Shown here in pieces: positions 45,018 to 52,663 of a stretch of DNA of 64,000 bases. The position numbers were made by a program, and so were the translations under genes. Under the pieces are notes generated by a model, which saw nothing but the letters and a program-made list of their open reading frames with translations, had not been told where the DNA came from and did not search any database. Positions within the stretch are counted from its first letter, which is position 1; every line of letters starts with the position of its first letter. The DNA comes from an uncultured Bacteroides sp. (lineage in GTDB: Bacteria > Bacteroidota > Bacteroidia > Bacteroidales > Bacteroidaceae), in NCBI GenBank assembly GCA_902492205.1, contig CABUKU010000003.1, forward strand, positions 62,001-126,000. Reading direction: 5' to 3'.

Positions 45018-45094
45018 TAGGCACGGATTTCACAGAGTAACACATTTATTTTTTGTTTATTAAAAGCTATGTTAATTCGTGTAATTCGTGCCTA
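45018..45094. repeat. Imperfect inverted repeat between korC-like and porin genes
   Basis: The left arm begins TAGGCACGGATTTCAC (45018-45033) and the right arm ends GTAATTCGTGCCTA (to 45094); about 20 of 25 bases pair, with a loop near 26 nt. I recall similar CACGGATT/AATTCGTG words as frequent intergenic repeats in Bacteroidetes. It may end gamma-subunit transcription. Confidence 0.6.
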
Positions 45095-45101
45095 CTTTAT
45101 G

Positions 45102-45647
45102 TTACTGCGGACGGATGATTTCCATACCTTTCATGATTGCCGTTTCATTCATCGGGATCAAGTGATGATGGCGTTCGGGTAAGGTTTTCTTTAATCCTTT
45201 CAGCACACTTTCAATGGTTACGATAGGAAGAAGTTTCAGTAATCCGCCTAACACAATCATGTTGAATGCTTTTGAATTATTCATTTCATTGGCAGCATCC
45301 ATAGCGTCAATTCTGTAAATCTGAATATCGGTACGGGTGGGAGGGTTGATGATTCCGTATCCGTCATAGATAAGAATACCTCCGGGCTTTACTTTGTTCT
45401 CAAATTTCTCCAATGAGGGCTGATTCAATATGATTGCAGCATCGTATGAACTTAGAATAGGCGAAGAAATCTTTTCATCACTTACAATAACCGTAACATT
45501 TGCTGTTCCTCCTCTTTGTTCGGGGCCGTATGCAGGCATCCATGTTACTTCTTTACCTTCCATCAAACCGGAATAGGCAAGAATCTTTCCCATAGACAAA
45601 ACTCCTTGTCCGCCGAAGCCTGCTATAATTATTTCTTCTTTTTTCAT
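45102..45647 (-). CDS. korC: 2-oxoacid:ferredoxin oxidoreductase, gamma subunit
   Basis: A 181-residue gamma subunit of a 2-oxoacid:acceptor oxidoreductase, which converts a 2-oxoacid and CoA to acyl-CoA and CO2 with reduction of ferredoxin. The start IIIAGFGGQGVLSMGKILAY is diagnostic, followed by EVTWMPAYGPEQRGGTANVTVIVSD. Its place after ferredoxin, alpha and beta genes fits a KorABCD or VorABC complex. The 2-oxoacid (2-oxoglutarate versus branched-chain) cannot be decided from the sequence; the kor name is provisional. Confidence 0.88.
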   Translation of the reverse strand: MKKEEIIIAGFGGQGVLSMGKILAYSGLMEGKEVTWMPAYGPEQRGGTANVTVIVSDEKISSPILSSYDAAIILNQPSLEKFENKVKPGGILIYDGYGIINPPTRTDIQIYRIDAMDAANEMNNSKAFNMIVLGGLLKLLPIVTIESVLKGLKKTLPERHHHLIPMNETAIMKGMEIIRPQ

Positions 45648-45666
45648 AGAATGAATTTTAATCTAT

Positions 45667-46431
45667 TTATTCTTTATCTTTCAAATCGCCAAGCGGATAG
45701 AACGGGAACATGTGTTCTTCCATCCATTTGTTAGAAGCGTCCGGAGTCATTTTCCAACCGGAATTACATGTGGAAACAACTTCTACCAAGTTAGAACCTT
45801 TACCGTTCATTGAATTCTCGAATGCTTTGCGGATAGCTTTCTTGGTTTTGCGGATAGCTGCCGGAGTGTGAACTGCTTGGCGGGTAACATAGGCCGTTCC
45901 TTCGAGCGTAGCGGCGATTTCCGTAATCTTCAATGGGTATCCGTGAAGTTCCACATCACGTCCGTAAGGGCAGGTAGCTGTTTTCATTCCTACCAGTGTA
46001 GTAGGAGCCATCTGTCCACCGGTCATTCCGTAGATAGCATTGTTTATAAAGACAATTGTTATATTTTCACCACGATTCAGCGCATGGATTGTTTCGGCAG
46101 TTCCGATACAAGCCAAGTCACCGTCTCCCTGATAAGTGAATACCAATCTGTCCGGCCACAAGCGTTTGATAGCCGTTGCCAATGCAGGGGCACGTCCGTG
46201 AGCTGCTTCTTGCCAGTCAATGTCCAGATAATTGTAGATGAAAACGGCACAGCCAACCGGAGATATACCTACGGTTTTATCTTCCATACCCATTTCTTCA
46301 ATTACCTCTGCAATTAGTTTGTGTACCACTCCGTGGCTGCATCCCGGGCAATAGTGCATGGGTTTGTTATTCATCAGAGTCGGTTTCTTGTAAACCAGAT
46401 TCTCAGGCTTGATTATTTCTTCTTTTGTCAT
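45667..46431 (-). CDS. korB: 2-oxoacid:ferredoxin oxidoreductase, beta (TPP-binding) subunit
   Basis: A 254-residue subunit carrying thiamine pyrophosphate. Seen: HYCPGCSHG at the N-terminus and the TPP motif YQGDGDLACIGTAETIHALNRGENITIVFINNAIYG (GDGD and NNxxYG) with MTGGQMAPTTLVG following. The cytosolic complex generates acyl-CoA and reduced ferredoxin for anaerobic metabolism. It follows a 55-residue membrane peptide gene by 15 bp and precedes the gamma gene by 19 bp. Confidence 0.92.
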   Translation of the reverse strand: MTKEEIIKPENLVYKKPTLMNNKPMHYCPGCSHGVVHKLIAEVIEEMGMEDKTVGISPVGCAVFIYNYLDIDWQEAAHGRAPALATAIKRLWPDRLVFTYQGDGDLACIGTAETIHALNRGENITIVFINNAIYGMTGGQMAPTTLVGMKTATCPYGRDVELHGYPLKITEIAATLEGTAYVTRQAVHTPAAIRKTKKAIRKAFENSMNGKGSNLVEVVSTCNSGWKMTPDASNKWMEEHMFPFYPLGDLKDKE

Positions 46432-46446
46432 AATTCTAATCCTTTT

Positions 46447-46614
46447 TTATCTCATGAATCGTATAAAAAACTCCATTAGTTTCAGGAAGATAGATGCTCC
46501 GCAAACATAAAAGAAGGGATGCTTATCGTCCATAGTGAAATACAGTATGACGGAAGCAAGTGCTCCTATCATAAACAGTATATTCAGGATGTTTCTTATT
46601 TTATCGGTTTCCAT
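46447..46614 (-). CDS. Small membrane protein inside the kor operon, 55 aa
   Basis: An open frame from ATG at 46614 to TAA at 46447 encodes 55 residues beginning METDKIRNILNILFMIG, with two hydrophobic segments (about 9-26 and 35-51) separated by the charged turn TMDDKHP. It lies 7 bp after the alpha-subunit stop and 15 bp before the beta-subunit start on the same strand, so it fits the operon exactly. No family is recognised. It could tether the enzyme to the membrane, but that is inference from position. Confidence 0.7.
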   Translation of the reverse strand: METDKIRNILNILFMIGALASVILYFTMDDKHPFFYVCGASIFLKLMEFFIRFMR

Positions 46615-46621
46615 GGTAGTG

Positions 46622-47704
46622 TTACTTTATAAGTTTTTCTTTGATTGCATTTACTACTTCGTCGGGATCGGGAACGATACCGCCCAAACGTCCGAAGTGT
46701 TCTACTTTCACTTTACCGTTTACAGCCAAACGAATGTCTTCAACCATCTGTCCGGCGTTCAATTCCAGAGATAACATGCCTTTCACCTTATCGGCATAAG
46801 CTGCGATAGCCTTTGTTGGGAAAGGCCAAATGGTAATAGGGCGTAAAATACCGACTTTCAAACCTTCGGCACGGGCAAGTTCCATTGCTTTCTGTCCGAT
46901 ACGTGCCATTGAGCCGAATGCCACAATCAGATATTCGGCATCTTCACAGTTTATTTCTTCGAAGCGGACTTCGTTTTCTTCAATTTCTTTATATTTGGCC
47001 TGCAGGTGGATATTTCTTTGTTCCATTACAGCAGGATCGAGTTCCAAGGAAGTAATGATGTTCGGTTTGCGGTCTTTTGTCTTTCCGGTCGAAGCCCAAG
47101 GACATTGCGCAATCACTTCTTCGTCGGTTCTGCGAGGTTTCTGTGCAGGGAGAACCACCTTTTCCATCATTTGACCGATAACACCGTCGGCAACAATGAT
47201 AGCAGGGTTTCTGTATTTGAATGCCAGTTCGAATCCAAGACCTACGAAGTCTGCCATTTCCTGAACAGAGTTCGGAGCAAGTGCAATTAAACGGTAGTCA
47301 CCGTGTCCGCCACCCTTTACTGTCTGGAAATAATCTGCCTGACTCGGTTGAATGGTTCCCAGTCCGGGACCTCCGCGCATGACATTTACAATTAAACAAG
47401 GAAGTTCTGCTCCGGCTATGTAAGAAATGCCTTCTTGTTTCAAACTTACACCGGGACTTGATGAGGATGTCATGACCATTTTACCGGTTCCTGCTCCTCC
47501 ATAAACCATATTTATAGCTGCTACTTCACTTTCTGCCTGAAGAACCACCATTCCGGTAGTTTCCCACGGCTTCAGTTCGGCAAGTGATTCCAATATTTCC
47601 GATTGGGGAGTGATAGGATAACCGAAATATCCATCGGCACCGCAACGGATGGCTGCATGTGCAATGGCTTCGTTTCCTTTCATTAATACTACTTCTTCTG
47701 CCAT
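46622..47704 (-). CDS. korA: 2-oxoacid:ferredoxin oxidoreductase, alpha subunit
   Basis: A 360-residue alpha subunit (KorA/VorB type) containing the pyrimidine-binding and transketolase-C-like domains. Seen: LMKGNEAIAHAAIRCGADGYFGYPITPQSEI, GAGTGKMVMTSSSSPGVSLKQEGISY and IVNVMRGGPGLGTIQPSQADYF, with LIVAFGSMARIG and the C-terminal AGQMVEDIRLAV. It is encoded 15 bp after the ferredoxin. Bacteroides orthologues are variously annotated as 2-oxoglutarate or 3-methyl-2-oxobutanoate oxidoreductase. Confidence 0.92.
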   Translation of the reverse strand: MAEEVVLMKGNEAIAHAAIRCGADGYFGYPITPQSEILESLAELKPWETTGMVVLQAESEVAAINMVYGGAGTGKMVMTSSSSPGVSLKQEGISYIAGAELPCLIVNVMRGGPGLGTIQPSQADYFQTVKGGGHGDYRLIALAPNSVQEMADFVGLGFELAFKYRNPAIIVADGVIGQMMEKVVLPAQKPRRTDEEVIAQCPWASTGKTKDRKPNIITSLELDPAVMEQRNIHLQAKYKEIEENEVRFEEINCEDAEYLIVAFGSMARIGQKAMELARAEGLKVGILRPITIWPFPTKAIAAYADKVKGMLSLELNAGQMVEDIRLAVNGKVKVEHFGRLGGIVPDPDEVVNAIKEKLIK

Positions 47705-47719
47705 ATTTCAATAATTTAA

Positions 47720-47950
47720 TTATTCACCTTTTACTTTATAAACAGTGATACATCCGTCCGGACATACCGATGCACAGGCTGCGCATCCGATACAAGTATC
47801 TTCCAATACTTCTTGGGCAAAGTTATACCCTTTTATATTTACTTCTTTCTTAGTTAGTGCCAGCACATCAAGCGGACAAGCAACCACACAAAGATTACAT
47901 CCTTTGCATCGTTCGGTGTCTACGACTGTTGCTCCTTTAATTTTAGCCAT
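47720..47950 (-). CDS. korD: 2-oxoacid:ferredoxin oxidoreductase, ferredoxin-type delta subunit
   Basis: A 76-residue 2[4Fe-4S] ferredoxin with two CxxCxxCxxxCP motifs (CKGCNLCVVACP and CIGCAACASVCP). It passes electrons from the TPP/CoA reaction to free ferredoxin. It sits between the TPR gene (10 bp upstream) and the alpha subunit, so all six genes from 48233 down to 45102 form one operon. Confidence 0.93.
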   Translation of the reverse strand: MAKIKGATVVDTERCKGCNLCVVACPLDVLALTKKEVNIKGYNFAQEVLEDTCIGCAACASVCPDGCITVYKVKGE

Positions 47951-47960
47951 AATTTTATCG

Positions 47961-48233
47961 TTATTGATTGTACATATCCTTGTTGTAGAAATTCAGAATA
48001 TCTATCAGCATATCTTTTGCCTGAAGGGCGGGACTGTCGGGATTGATTTCTATGGCAGACAGATAGTTATTAAGGGCTACTTGCCAGTTTCCTTGTTTGC
48101 GGTAGGCATTTCCTCGTAGGTAGTAAGCCTCATCACAAGAAGGATTTTCCTCAATCAGCTTATCCAGCATGTTGATGGCTTCTTTTGTATTCCCTTGGTT
48201 GATAAGCTCTTTTATAAGTTTAAGTTGCTCCAT
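47961..48233 (-). CDS. TPR protein, first gene of the kor operon
   Basis: A 90-residue tetratricopeptide-repeat protein. Two to three TPR helices are visible (NTKEAINMLDKLIEENPSCDEAYYLRGNAYRK and WQVALNNYLSAIEINPD, typical 34-residue spacing). The frame extends to 48338, but a TATCTTTG promoter box at 48262-48269 puts transcription start near 48255, so the ATG at 48233 (MEQLKLIKEL) is used. It likely mediates protein contacts; whether it assembles the oxidoreductase is inferred from the operon only. Confidence 0.8.
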   Translation of the reverse strand: MEQLKLIKELINQGNTKEAINMLDKLIEENPSCDEAYYLRGNAYRKQGNWQVALNNYLSAIEINPDSPALQAKDMLIDILNFYNKDMYNQ

Positions 48234-48261
48234 CTGTTTATAGATTTCTGAATTGCACACG

Positions 48262-48269
48262 CAAAGATA
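48262..48269 (-). promoter_or_regulatory. -7 promoter box for the TPR-kor operon
   Basis: TATCTTTG on the minus strand (CAAAGATA on plus) matches TAnnTTTG, 29 bp before the ATG at 48233. Confidence 0.65.
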
Positions 48270-48540
48270 GTTTTTATTTGGTGAATTAAGTATAATGTGG
48301 CGTGAAAAAAGGAAAAAGTTATAGTTTAAAGCGTTCACAGTTTTTCACTTGTTCTGATACACCTTACTAAAAACAACTCAATCATAAGTAACAGGTATAT
48401 AGCATATCTTTTTGGGGTTATTTTAAATCAATTCATTCTTTTTATAAGTGCAAACATATGAAAAGTTTTTAAATAACTCTATTCTTAGCTTTGGGATTTT
48501 TACTTTTATGTATTATACTTTTATGATTTATATAGCGATA

Positions 48541-48636
48541 TTTAGCGTCCCACATCTGTGGTACGATCGTCCCACAATCATGAGACGATCGTTCCACATA
48601 TATGAGACGACCGTCCCACAATTGTGAGACGCTAAA
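48541..48636 (+). repeat. 96-bp element of four tandem 22-bp palindromic units, copy 2
   Basis: The same length, orientation relative to the downstream gene and unit structure as 26324-26419: TTTAG ends, CGTCCCACA-N4-TGAGACG units and CTAAA ends. About five substitutions separate the copies, two in the first 4-nt spacer and one each in later units. It ends 67 bp before the next start codon. Confidence 0.85.
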
Positions 48637-48675
48637 TTCTCTTTGATAAAATGGTAAATTGTTCAGTATGTTTTT

Positions 48676-48683
48676 TATATTTG
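48676..48683 (+). promoter_or_regulatory. -7 promoter box for the 417-aa membrane protein gene
   Basis: TATATTTG matches TAnnTTTG, 20 bp before the ATG at 48703 and 40 bp after the 96-bp element. Confidence 0.6.
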
Positions 48684-48702
48684 CAGTCCAAAAAACGAAA
48701 AA

Positions 48703-49956
48703 ATGAAATCGGACAAAATTATTAAATGGACTTCTATATTGCTGACACTTATCGTTGTTTTAGTCTTTATTGTTTTTTTCATCATTGAAACAGATCCGAG
48801 TTTGAATTATGAAGATATATTTTCTTCTACAATCTTCTATATTTTCTATTTTGTTGTATTATTTTTTGCTATTGTAAGTGTCTTTATAGAGGGGACTTTA
48901 TTTAATGTTTATCGTTTGATACAAACATGCCGTGGGAAAATAGTGGGTCATGATATTAAAATGTATTTACGTATTTGTTTGCTGTTTATAGGTCTTAGTT
49001 TATCAGTCCTTTTGGTAATGGCTGTCAGCGGTCCGCATTACAGTGTTCCTCTGGTGGATATGGACACTCCTTATTTCCATGAAGTCATCTCAAGTGAATA
49101 TGGTTATTGGTATTGGCTGCTCACGGGATCGGGTTTTCTGGCATTGTTTGTTATCCGGATTCGCTATAAGAGACTTTCTCCGTTGGCAACCGTTATTCTT
49201 TTCTCTTTTGTGTTTTTGCAAATAGCGTGTTGGGTTATTTATATGATACAGCTATTTGAGCATATAGGAAGATTGTCTGTACAGTTGGCTTATTTCGGTT
49301 TTGCCAATCTTCTGATTTATGAAGTCAGGGTGATAATTTCGGTGATAAAAGCTTTTCCGGTAGAGAAGTATCGGAATGTTGCTTTCTCATTTCCCAACCG
49401 CTTGCTTTACAATAGCCGCAACTGGAGTTGGATGGCATTGTTGTTGATGTTTCCTGTGTTGGCTATTTGCATGCTTTTGCTTTGCTTGTTTGGCCAGCAA
49501 CCGGATTCCCTTGTCAAAGCTTTTACCGAAACAAGTGATTGGCTGTTATCCCGGCAGGTATCGCCACCAAAATTGCCGCATACTGGGCATTATCTTTGTA
49601 CGGTGTCTGTACAAGGACATCCGAAGCTGGTGAAACCTTTGCGTTGGGGTATTCGTGGTGGAAACAGGATTTGGGTAAACAGGCAGCTTTTGGTGGCTAA
49701 TGCTTTCGAGCAGATATTAGAAGAACGTATTCCGCGCATTCACCGGGTGGTTCGTTATTTATACGACCGTTATGGTTATCCGATTGCCAAACATATTACT
49801 ACTCCACATAGTGCGGATGCTGTATATATCTTGATGAAACCTCTGGAATTCTTTTTCCTGATCGTTATTTACTGCTTTGATTTGTATCCTGAAAGCAGGA
49901 TTGCACGCCAGTATCTTCCGGGATCGCCCTCTTCACCCTCTAATGCCGATGAATAA
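48703..49956 (+). CDS. Hypothetical polytopic membrane protein with soluble C-terminal domain
   Basis: A 417-residue protein with about seven predicted helices (approximately 7-28, 42-65, 86-110, 133-150, 158-182, 190-215, 243-266) and a 150-residue C-terminal region that is hydrophilic and rich in Arg, His and Pro (SPPKLPHTGHYLCTVSVQGH, GGNRIWVNRQLLVANAFEQ, HRVVRYLYDRYGYPIAKHI). The C-terminal region looks conserved and ordered, but I recognise no catalytic motif. It stands alone with its own promoter and a 96-bp element upstream, and its stop codon lies within a TTCACC/GGTGAA element. Function unknown. Confidence 0.78.
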   Translation: MKSDKIIKWTSILLTLIVVLVFIVFFIIETDPSLNYEDIFSSTIFYIFYFVVLFFAIVSVFIEGTLFNVYRLIQTCRGKIVGHDIKMYLRICLLFIGLSLSVLLVMAVSGPHYSVPLVDMDTPYFHEVISSEYGYWYWLLTGSGFLALFVIRIRYKRLSPLATVILFSFVFLQIACWVIYMIQLFEHIGRLSVQLAYFGFANLLIYEVRVIISVIKAFPVEKYRNVAFSFPNRLLYNSRNWSWMALLLMFPVLAICMLLLCLFGQQPDSLVKAFTETSDWLLSRQVSPPKLPHTGHYLCTVSVQGHPKLVKPLRWGIRGGNRIWVNRQLLVANAFEQILEERIPRIHRVVRYLYDRYGYPIAKHITTPHSADAVYILMKPLEFFFLIVIYCFDLYPESRIARQYLPGSPSSPSNADE

Positions 49957-49976
49957 AGGGAAATAAGAGCGGTGAA
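49932..49976 (+). repeat. 45-bp TTCACC/GGTGAA element overlapping a stop codon, third copy of the ends
   Basis: TTCACC at 49932-49937 and GGTGAA at 49971-49976, the same 45-bp outer length as the pair at 26151-26195 and 27429-27473, but the interior differs. The TAA stop of the 48703 gene (49954-49956) lies inside. Confidence 0.5.
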
Positions 49977-50034
49977 GGAGTTGAATGCGTAAAATATAAA
50001 CTCCTTGTATATGGAAAGATTGTCTGATAAGTAT

Positions 50035-50066
50035 AAAAAATCCCGTTATTCTTGCGAAATAACGGG
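50035..50066 (-). terminator. Terminator after rpiB
   Basis: A perfect 9-bp stem CCCGTTATT/AATAACGGG with a 7-nt loop, followed on the minus strand by A and six T residues (complement of 50035-50040). Confidence 0.92.
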
Positions 50067-50088
50067 AATATGATAATGTGAAAGAGGT

Positions 50089-50526
50089 TTATTTTATTGC
50101 AATCTTTTCAACTCTTCTTTGATGGCGTCCGCCTTCAAATTCGGTATTGAAGAACTCTTCCAGTATGCGGTCTGCTTCTTCATCGGAAAGGAAACGTCCC
50201 GGCAGAACAAGAACATTGGCGTCATTGTGCTGACGTGCAAGGTGTGCAATTTCCGGCATCCAGCAAAGTGCAGCCCTGATTCCCTGATGTTTGTTCAATA
50301 CCATGTCTATGCCAAGTCCGCTGCCACAAACGGCTATTCCCGGATAGCATTCGCCTGCTTCGACTGCAAGTGCCAATGGATGTCCATAATCGGGATAGTC
50401 TACGCTCTCGGTGGAGCAAGTCCCGAAATCCTTGTATTCGATACCTTTGGCTTCAAGCCATCTTTTTATATGTTCTTTTATCTCGTAGCCTGCATGGTCG
50501 GCTGCCAACCCTACTATTTTTTTCAT
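50089..50526 (-). CDS. rpiB: Ribose-5-phosphate isomerase B
   Basis: A 145-residue cytosolic isomerase interconverting ribose-5-phosphate and ribulose-5-phosphate in the pentose phosphate pathway. Seen: GLAADHAGYEIKEHI at the N-terminus, DYPDYGH, and the catalytic Cys67 in AVCGSGLGIDMVLNK. Its ATG overlaps the transketolase stop as TAATG (50524-50528), so the two are coupled. It is last in the arabinose/pentose phosphate block and followed by a strong terminator. Confidence 0.95.
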   Translation of the reverse strand: MKKIVGLAADHAGYEIKEHIKRWLEAKGIEYKDFGTCSTESVDYPDYGHPLALAVEAGECYPGIAVCGSGLGIDMVLNKHQGIRAALCWMPEIAHLARQHNDANVLVLPGRFLSDEEADRILEEFFNTEFEGGRHQRRVEKIAIK

Positions 50527-52541
50527 TATAACATTTCTTTTACTTGTTTGTAAACATTGTCGGCTGTGAAGCCCAGTTTTTCGTCAAGCACTTTGTATGG
50601 AGCAGAGAAACCGAATGATTCCAATCCCCAGACTTTTCCGTTTGCTCCTACCAGACCTTCCAGATTGACAGGTAATCCGGCAGTAAGTCCGAATACTTTG
50701 GCTCCTGTCGGTATAACAGATTCCTGGTATTCTTTGTTCTGGCTGCGGAACAATCCCTCGGAAGGAACTGAAACAATGCGTACTTTAATGCCGTCTTTGC
50801 GTAACTGTTCCGCACCTGCTATCAAAGTAGCAACTTCGGAACCGGAAGCAACCATTACAACATCGGGATTTTCATCGGAACCTGCAACGATGTATGCGCC
50901 TTTGGCTGCATCTTCGTAATTGTTTCCTTCGGGCAGGTTGTTGATGTTCTGACGAGATAGAATCAGGGCGGTAGGAGTATATACATTCTCCATGGCGAGC
51001 TTCCATGCTTCGGTTGTCTCTTCTGCATCGGCAGGTCTGAGAACAAGCATCGAATTGTGTCCCTTGTGGTTCTTTAATTTCTCCATCAGGCGAATCTGAG
51101 CTTCTTGCTCAACTGGTTCGTGAGTAGGTCCGTCCTCTCCAACGCGGAATGCATCATGGCTCCAAATGAACTTGACAGGTTGTTCCATCAGGCAAGCCAT
51201 ACGTACCGCAGGTTTCATGTAGTCCGAGAATACAAAGAAGGTAGCGCATGCCGGGATAACTCCTCCATGAAGTGACATACCGATACACATACATGCCATT
51301 GTAAGTTCGGAAACTCCTGCCTGGAAGAATGCTCCGCTAAAGTCGCCTCTTGTGAAAGAGTGTGTCTTTTTAAGGAAGCCGTCTGTTTTGTCAGAGTTAG
51401 ACAAATCGGCAGAAGCACAAATCATGTTTCCTACCTGAGTTGCCAATGCACCTAGAACAGTAGCCGATGCTGCGCGTGTAGCAGAGTTTGGTTTCTGTTC
51501 GATGGCTTTCCAATCTACTTTTGGAGCTTTGCCTGAGAAGTAAGTTTCAAGTTTGGCAGCAAGTTCCGGGTTAGCTTTAGCCCATTCTGCTTTGGCTGCA
51601 TATCTTTCCGCTACGATCTTCTTTAATTCTTCTTTACGCTTGGTGTAGAGTTCTTTAACTTCAGTGAAGATTTGGAACGGATTGGTTGGATCGCCTCCCA
51701 GGTTTTTTATTGTTTCTTCGTAAGAAGCACCGCTTGCACTCAATGGCTGTCCGTGAGTAGAGCATTTGCGTTCAAAGTTGGTGTGTTCGGCAGTAACTGC
51801 GCCTTTACCCATGATAGTCTTGCCGATAATCAGCGTAGGACGTTCTTTTTCTGCTTTTGCTTCAACCAATGCTGCACGTATTTCTTCGGGGTTGTTACCG
51901 TTGATAGTAATTACTTTCCAATGCCATGCTTCATATTTCTTTGCAACATCTTCGCTGGTTACAGCTTCGGTATCTGTTGAAAGCTGGATGTCATTGGAGT
52001 CATAGAACATAATCAGGTTATCCAGTCCGAGGTGTCCTGCAATACGCCCTACACCTTGTGATATTTCTTCCTGAATACCTCCGTCTGAAATGAAAGCATA
52101 AATAGTCTGGCTCATCACTTCACCGAAACGTGCTTTCAAGAATTTGGCTGCAACAGCCGCACCGGCAGCATAAGCATGTCCTTGTCCTAACGGACCTGAA
52201 GTGTTTTCAACCCCTCTCATCACATCTACTTCCGGATGACCGGGAGTGGGGCTTTCCCATTGACGGAATTGTTTCAGTTCATCCAAAGTGTATTTTCCGG
52301 TAAGTGCCAATGTTGAATATAACATCGGTGACATGTGTCCCGGATCAAGGAAGAAACGGTCGCGTCCTTCCCAACGTGGGTTTTCGGGATCATACACAAG
52401 GAACTCGGAATAGAGTACATTGATGAAATCTGCTCCGCCCATGGCTCCACCCGGGTGACCTGATTTTGCTTTTTCTACCATGGATGCAGCCAGAATTCTT
52501 ATATTATCAGCTGCACGATTTAAAATCTTACTATCGTTCAT
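50526..52541 (-). CDS. tkt: Transketolase
   Basis: A 671-residue TPP enzyme that exchanges two-carbon units between sugar phosphates in the pentose phosphate pathway. Seen: KSGHPGGAMGGADF, the TPP/Mg motif ISDGGIQEEISQG followed by MFYDSNDIQLS, the pyrimidine-domain THSFTRGDFSGAFFQAGVSE region, and DAFRVGEDGPTHEPVEQ. It has its own promoter box (52565-52572), so it can be expressed apart from the arabinose genes upstream, which fits its housekeeping role. Confidence 0.95.
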   Translation of the reverse strand: MNDSKILNRAADNIRILAASMVEKAKSGHPGGAMGGADFINVLYSEFLVYDPENPRWEGRDRFFLDPGHMSPMLYSTLALTGKYTLDELKQFRQWESPTPGHPEVDVMRGVENTSGPLGQGHAYAAGAAVAAKFLKARFGEVMSQTIYAFISDGGIQEEISQGVGRIAGHLGLDNLIMFYDSNDIQLSTDTEAVTSEDVAKKYEAWHWKVITINGNNPEEIRAALVEAKAEKERPTLIIGKTIMGKGAVTAEHTNFERKCSTHGQPLSASGASYEETIKNLGGDPTNPFQIFTEVKELYTKRKEELKKIVAERYAAKAEWAKANPELAAKLETYFSGKAPKVDWKAIEQKPNSATRAASATVLGALATQVGNMICASADLSNSDKTDGFLKKTHSFTRGDFSGAFFQAGVSELTMACMCIGMSLHGGVIPACATFFVFSDYMKPAVRMACLMEQPVKFIWSHDAFRVGEDGPTHEPVEQEAQIRLMEKLKNHKGHNSMLVLRPADAEETTEAWKLAMENVYTPTALILSRQNINNLPEGNNYEDAAKGAYIVAGSDENPDVVMVASGSEVATLIAGAEQLRKDGIKVRIVSVPSEGLFRSQNKEYQESVIPTGAKVFGLTAGLPVNLEGLVGANGKVWGLESFGFSAPYKVLDEKLGFTADNVYKQVKEML

Positions 52542-52564
52542 GTTAGCATCATTTTAGTTTTTTG

Positions 52565-52572
52565 CAAAGATA
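52565..52572 (-). promoter_or_regulatory. -7 promoter box for transketolase-rpiB
   Basis: TATCTTTG on the minus strand (CAAAGATA on plus), matching TAnnTTTG, 24 bp before the ATG at 52541. Confidence 0.65.
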
Positions 52573-52576
52573 ATAG

Positions 52577-52603
52577 TTTACCTTAAATAACCACTAAGGT
52601 AAA
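52577..52603. promoter_or_regulatory. Dyad upstream of the transketolase promoter, candidate operator
   Basis: TTTACCTTA (52577-52585) and TAAGGTAAA (52595-52603) are perfect 9-bp reverse complements separated by 9 bp. The dyad covers the position expected for the -33 region, so a bound protein would affect promoter use. Confidence 0.45.
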
Positions 52604-52663
52604 TCAGTATTTTTCCTATGATATTTAACACTTATAGGAGTATAAAGTTCGGGACCTTTTCAC

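Larger units (their letters stand above)
48270..48702. other. Intergenic region before the 417-aa membrane protein gene
   Basis: A 433-bp AT-rich gap containing the second 96-bp palindromic element (48541-48636) and a TATATTTG box (48676-48683). Nothing else is seen. Confidence 0.7.

Noticed and set aside
44995..45045. N-terminal extension of the porin to 45045
   Set aside because: The extension precedes a clear signal peptide and overlaps the TATCTTTG promoter box.
45868..46317. 149-codon plus-strand frame opposite the beta subunit gene
   Set aside because: It is entirely antisense to the TPP-binding subunit with its conserved motifs and gives an unrecognisable protein.
48234..48338. N-terminal extension of the TPR protein to 48338
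   Set aside because: The extension spans the TATCTTTG promoter box and has no TPR-like sequence.
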